From Dillenia suffruticosa (taxonomy: Eukaryota > Streptophyta > Magnoliopsida > Dilleniales > Dilleniaceae): DNA of 64,000 nt. This document shows positions 59,898 to 64,000 of this stretch, in pieces. Below the pieces are notes generated by a model, which saw only the letters and a list, made by a program, of their open reading frames with translations, searched no databases and had not been told where the DNA came from. Within the stretch, counting starts at the first letter, position 1; every line of letters starts with the position of its first letter. The stretch lies in contig JAVTVX010000017.1 in NCBI GenBank assembly GCA_033439265.1, positions 1,645,001 to 1,709,000 of the forward strand. The letters run 5' to 3'. The translations under genes and the position numbers were made by a program.

Positions 59898-61986
59898 TCA
59901 AAATTCTTCAGTGGTCCTCTGTTTCTTTGACTTCATTACACTATTGTCAAGAAGCACAGCTCCCTCATCAACTGCCAAATCACCATGCAACAGTACGTCT
60001 TCTCTTTCATCCCTTTCTTCATGCTTCTTGTTATGCCTAGTATACAGTATCACAAACAACATTACACATCAAACAATGGAAAATACTACTTTTTCTATGA
60101 GGATTTGAAAAGAAGAATTTCCTTCAAAGATCAGCTCATGGTGCAAAACAGACCTGCTAGATTGTGAATCATCTTTAAGGTATTTCTCTAACCAGCGGAT
60201 GCTTCCTGTGTGGGCTGGAATCAAGGATCCCGAGAAGTGGAGGATTTCCTCATCAAAACTACAGATATAAATACCAAAAAAACTTATCAGATCCTTATAG
60301 GGTAAAGGAGATACAAGGAGTAAATGCATCACTGATGGGGGCAAGGAATGGGAGATGCATGACTTCCAGAGACATAACCAGGATAATAGACTATGCAACC
60401 AGCACCAAGAAGTTAAGACTTACGACCATTCATAAACACCATTTTTACATGTACCTCACTTGTATAAAGAGTTTAAACATGCGTGATGGGGAATTTTTAT
60501 TGTACTATTATCTCATCTTATAGAGCTTGCACCATAAATACGCCACATTCATTACCATGACAAGTGGATTTATAATTCATCCTTCATTTTCAGGATTTCT
60601 GTCCTGATTACAATTGCAGTGTTGCCAAAAGCTATATAACTAAGCTCAGAACTCTCCCTGCTAATTTGAATTTTTATTGTACCTTTTATCTCAACAAATT
60701 TCTTTTTATGAAACCAACTAATCTACTCACTAAAATTAGCAATTCAAAATAAAATGTTTTTGTTTTAAGACTTAACAACTAAAATAGTTTTCACCATGAT
60801 TTTGACTTTGTGGGAAAAGTAGACAGTACATATGCTCCAATTACACTGTAGTTTGTGATGCTTTCTGATAGTCACTCATTGAAAATTTATCATTTTGACA
60901 CTAATGGCATAAAATCATATGCTTCACACGAGAAAAATAGTATATGGTAAGCTGTGCCAAATATAGAAAGAACGAATCAACAGAACAAACTAGATGAATA
61001 GAATCCTCACCTCTTTACTTGGAAACGAATCGTGGTTCCAACCTTTATCACATGCCGCTTGTGAGATGTACTGGCAAATACTTCCTCACCATGCTTCTAC
61101 AAGCACAAAGAAGAGGGAGAAAATAAATCCATACCATCTCATCGATGCCCAAAACATGAACAAACCACAAAGGCAAGCAAGAGTTGGATGCCTACAATTT
61201 TGTTTATGAATTCTTCACGGATGTCATTATCGATTATGATAGCAGAAGAAAATCCAAGTACAACAACGTGAATGGATTCCCGGGCAACTTTTACCACCTT
61301 TCCCTCTGTAAGTAAAAACCATAATAACACTTAACAAGCATATAAAAAATACTTGAACCTCGATAAAAATCAAACAGAAACATTCTACACTACATCACCC
61401 AGGGAGCATCTAGTCATTCCCAAGTACAAGATATATTATCAAATATTCTAAATAATCCTACAAAACATGTGATGGGACGAGGATGATTACCTACGAGCAT
61501 GCCAGGTTTAGGAGCAAATAGTAACAGCTTAGCTTTAAGTCTGACACCAATATAAGGATCAATTCCAGGAAGAATCTTTGCAGTTTCACTAGGAATATCA
61601 AATTGATAAGCCAATACAACCCCTTCAAAAATTTCATTGTACCTGCTCAAAGGAATTAACGAGAACCACAACCGTAGTATAAGTCCTCCTTATAATTCTC
61701 AAACAAAAGGCCACCAAACAGATTTAAATTACAAATAATAATAATAATAATTTAGAAAAAAAAATCAATGCGATTAAGAAAAAATAGCAAGATTTCAACT
61801 TCAGGAATCCTCGAATCTATGCCAATGAAATATTCATAAGAGAGAGAGAGAGACAGAGAGGGAGAGGGAGACTGACTGAAAGAGAAGAGAATTGAGTTCG
61901 CGACGAATGGCTACAGAAACCTTGTTGGCGTTTGAAGGATGGACATATATCACCATATTCGCATCAGAAACCTTCAAACCCTCCAT
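59898..61986 (-). CDS. RNA polymerase I subunit A43-type (Rpb7-like), 233 aa
   Basis: Six coding exons in transcript order: 61986-61877, 61642-61491, 61305-61196, 61096-61011, 60258-60154 and 60036-59898. All introns are gt-ag; 702 nt in one frame. The protein begins MEGLKVSDANMVIYVHPSNA. The Rpb7-type N-terminal (SHS2) domain spans about 1-87, with YNEIFEGVVLAY at 38-49 and GIDPYIGVRLKAKLLLFAP at about 63-81. The C-terminal OB/S1-like domain (about 88-185) contains GKVVKVARESIHVVVLGFSS, DNDIREEF and SFDEEILHFSGSLIP. A charged tail (KKHEERDERED, KSKKQR) ends it. A43 pairs with A14 to form the Pol I stalk and contacts Rrn3/TIF-IA for rRNA transcription. It matches what I recall of At1g75670. 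Pol II/IV/V Rpb7 proteins lack this basic tail. The ATG is the first in the exon, inside a long conserved start. Confidence 0.92.
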
Positions 61987-62036
61987 TTTTCCTTTTCTTC
62001 TTCACCTTCAACCCTCAACAGCGTACAAACTCAAAA

Positions 62037-62300
62037 TTAGGGTTTCTCTTCTCCTGCTAAACCCTCACGAAGCCGCCAAATAGCTCTTGACTCGAACTTC
62101 TCCCCAATGGGCCGGGTTAGTTTTGTTCCGATTATCCATTCCAAGCCCGATCCCGATATTTCCGTTTGTTTCTCAGCCCGGAGTTTTAACGGCTTCGATG
62201 CGTGGCCGCTGAAGCCCGATCTTGTTCCTCAATGCAATATAAGCTCTCCAAATTAAGGCCCAAACAGGCCCACTGTAATTCTGATCGGACCATTAGCCCA
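62037..62300 (-). promoter_or_regulatory. Telo-box plus site II promoter of the A43 gene
   Basis: On the minus strand a telo-box AAACCCTAA lies in the leader (plus 62037-62045), with AAACCCT-like sequence again at about 62058. Site II motifs follow upstream: TGGGCC at 62108, GGCCCA at 62257 and 62267, AGCCCA at 62295. This pairing is typical for plant ribosomal-protein and nucleolar genes (TCP factors bind site II), matching a Pol I subunit. Confidence 0.65.
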
Positions 62301-62412
62301 TACAGGAATTGTGGTTGCCCAACCCAAAACAAGTTTGCTACGCCTACATCTTCGTACCGTAAGGTTTTTCTTTCCCCCAAGAAAATGGGAAAAAGAATAT
62401 GGGGTGTCTATC

Positions 62413-62443
<31 letters not shown>

Positions 62444-62449
62444 TTTGTG
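62413..62449 (-). mobile_element. Tail-only retroposon insertion, 37 bp
   Basis: Two copies of TGGGGTGTCTATC (62400-62412 and 62450-62462) flank a T-run of about 26, then AATTTTTTGTGT. The insert is little more than an A-tail in minus orientation. Confidence 0.7.
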
Positions 62450-62545
62450 TGGGGTGTCTATCCATGGAACAGAGCATGGGTCTCTGCCTAGCCCTGCATT
62501 CTGTCGGGCTTGCGCCTACCTTTGGAGGATTGAATTTTAAATTCA

Positions 62546-62623
62546 TTTTTTATTTTTTCATTGTATAAGAGTTTAAACCTGGATTACGAAAAGGGTTTGT
62601 ATTATTAAGCTGATCTCTTAGAA
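62546..62623 (-). mobile_element. Short SINE-like insertion, 78 bp, minus orientation
   Basis: Perfect 17-bp duplication ATTGAATTTTAAATTCA at 62529-62545 and 62624-62640. T-rich left end (tail). On the minus strand a B-box-like CCAGGTTTAAACTC precedes the tail. Confidence 0.8.
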
Positions 62624-62665
62624 ATTGAATTTTAAATTCACTTGGCCTTAAGAGTCAAGCGTAGG

Positions 62666-62860
62666 TCATAAATTCTTTTGAATTAAATGATCGGACACTT
62701 TTAACCTGTTTATCAAATGTCTTAAGTTTAAGTCTTAAAAATTGAGAAAAAAATTTAAGAAAATCAATTCCTTAATATCCTCATAGTGCTCAAACTATAT
62801 TAGTTAGCCGAAACCGTAATAACGGTTGGTCCAGTAAAAAAAATAATAATAATAACATTC
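62666..62860 (+). mobile_element. SINE copy, plus orientation, no duplication found
   Basis: Blocks AAATTCTTTTGAATTAAATG, ATCGGACACTTTTAACC, TTAAGTTTAAGTC, AATCAATTCCTTAATATCC, GCTCAAACTATATTAG and an A-run followed by AAT repeats. Order as in the copy at 51128-51299. Confidence 0.6.
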
Positions 62861-63299
62861 CAAATAAGCCTCAACCTAAATTTTATATGTTAATATTCTC
62901 TCTAGACGCGACGTGGCCTATTGTGACCATGCTTAGAGATCCAGTGATCTGGATCTCCATATTCTGGTAGGAACAATTCTGTCCAGGAAAACCCTAGTCA
63001 TACATGCCATATGTATGTTTGTTTTTATGTAATTTCTTACGTGATAATCGATGGGCTATTACTATTTTAAGAAACATTTCAAATAGAGGAATCGTGACAT
63101 TAATGGAGGATTTTTTGTGGGTGGAGGCAGAGGTGTTGGATTTTAGTGCAACTTTGCGTCAATCAAATGCAATGCAAAGAGAGAAAGTCCCTTCTGTTAT
63201 CTATCCCACCAACCGAGAAAGCCTCTAAAGCAGCCTTAAATCTCGGACCTCAGACGATGAGATGACCACACGAGTCCACTAAACTAAAGAGTACTCTCT

Positions 63300-63304
<5 letters not shown>
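62861..63304. other. Spacer, no gene seen
   Basis: The 74-codon frame at 63004-63228 has no recognised family. Confidence 0.3.

Positions 63305-63344
<40 letters not shown>
63305..63344. repeat. (CT)n microsatellite
   Basis: About 20 CT units. Confidence 0.9.
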
Positions 63345-63346
<2 letters not shown>

Positions 63347-64000
63347 ACTCAAATAGCGATGGTATGACTAAAAACAAAATGGGGGCTTCTCTTACATTCC
63401 CCCCCTCTCTCTCTCTTCAGGAGATTCTGAAGCATGTGTCTCCTTACATCCATACAAAGCTAGTCTTGTTTGCAGGGTTCCCCACCTCGCACTCAACCCA
63501 CGCCTTTCTTTGTTGTTTTCCCACCCTCAAATCCTTCCGGTACCGCCATCTTCTTGAGAGTGGACCCCTCATCCCCATTTTCAAATATATACTTAATTTC
63601 AAGTCTTAATGCTCTTTGTTTCACAATAATAAATAGTAACAGTCACCATTATAATCTCAATCATTTGATTGTTCTATTGCTTTATGCCACAAAATTTAAC
63701 AAGTCTTAATTTGTCTGGATTCATCTTGTAATATATTTTAAATCAAAATTTAAAAAAAAAAAAAAATATAAGATTGTACCAATAATAATTAAAATTTTTA
63801 ATATAATCAAAAAATGTTATTTTTTTAATTAAATCTAATTTTGACCTTTTGAGCTACAAAGATTCTTTTCATATTTGTTTTCCTGTCAAAAATAAAAAAG
63901 AGAGCAGAAGGAAACAGAACACATTGAAGGGTTATTATCAATTTGGCATCATTGCCCTTTTTTTGCAACTTGTGTGGACCCAACTCCTCGCATGGAGTGC
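63345..64000. other. Spacer at window end, no gene seen
   Basis: 63,400-63,600 has a GC-richer frame (63364-63609) without recognised family. The remainder is AT-rich. Confidence 0.3.

Noticed and set aside
61892-62083. 63-codon plus frame over A43 exon 1
   Set aside because: Antisense of the conserved A43 N-terminus and leader.
1-64000. tRNA genes and known conserved miRNA sequences (miR156, 160, 164, 166, 167 types)
   Set aside because: B-box-like motifs occur only inside SINEs, without cloverleaf arms. No conserved miRNA core was found by eye. A tRNAscan and miRNA search would be decisive.

Overview
The window looks like nuclear DNA of a eudicot plant, probably a woody species with a moderately large genome. 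The reasons are spliced genes with plant gt-ag introns, families found only in plants (SAUR, filament-like plant protein, plastid-type ATP sulfurylase), AT-rich spacers of 8-20 kb, many (AG)n and (AT)n microsatellites, and a heavy load of small retroposons. I cannot name the species.

Layout. (1) 1-441, plus strand: the last two coding exons of an ATP sulfurylase (sulfate assimilation), cut by the window start. (2) 1.33-4.8 kb: a strong promoter signature (G-box palindrome, five site II motifs, a telo-box) in front of a locus whose product I cannot read. (3) 11,837-12,151, plus: an intronless SAUR50-like auxin-responsive gene. (4) 20,925-25,273, minus: a five-coding-exon filament-like plant protein (FPP, DUF869) of 1028 aa with a 1.26-kb 5'UTR intron. 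(5) 46,660-47,124, minus: a second SAUR of a different clade (SAUR52/53-like). (6) 59,898-61,986, minus: a six-exon Rpb7-like subunit of RNA polymerase I (A43 type, 233 aa) under a telo-box/site II promoter. The order ATP sulfurylase / SAUR / FPP / SAUR / A43 appears to combine genes that I recall lying on two Arabidopsis chromosome 1 segments (around At1g19830-At1g19920 and At1g75580-At1g75670). The window would then keep the unfractionated ancestral order.

The spacers are mostly a retroposition graveyard. I find two LINE 3' ends that still show an RNase H domain, seven tRNA-type SINE or SINE-like copies with perfect target-site duplications of 11-18 bp, including two copies of identical 213-bp length in opposite orientation, several diverged copies, and five very short tail or fragment insertions. 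There are also TIR (MITE-like) elements, a ~95-bp tandem array, an 11-bp minisatellite, and compound (GA)n/G-run tracts, some next to promoters. No CRISPR, operon, virus, toxin gene, or confident tRNA or miRNA gene was seen.

Functionally the genes are independent: sulfur assimilation, auxin-regulated growth (two SAURs flanking the FPP), a coiled-coil structural protein, and rRNA transcription. No new enzymatic system is apparent. The most interesting content is the retroposon record, the conserved gene order and the orphan promoter.
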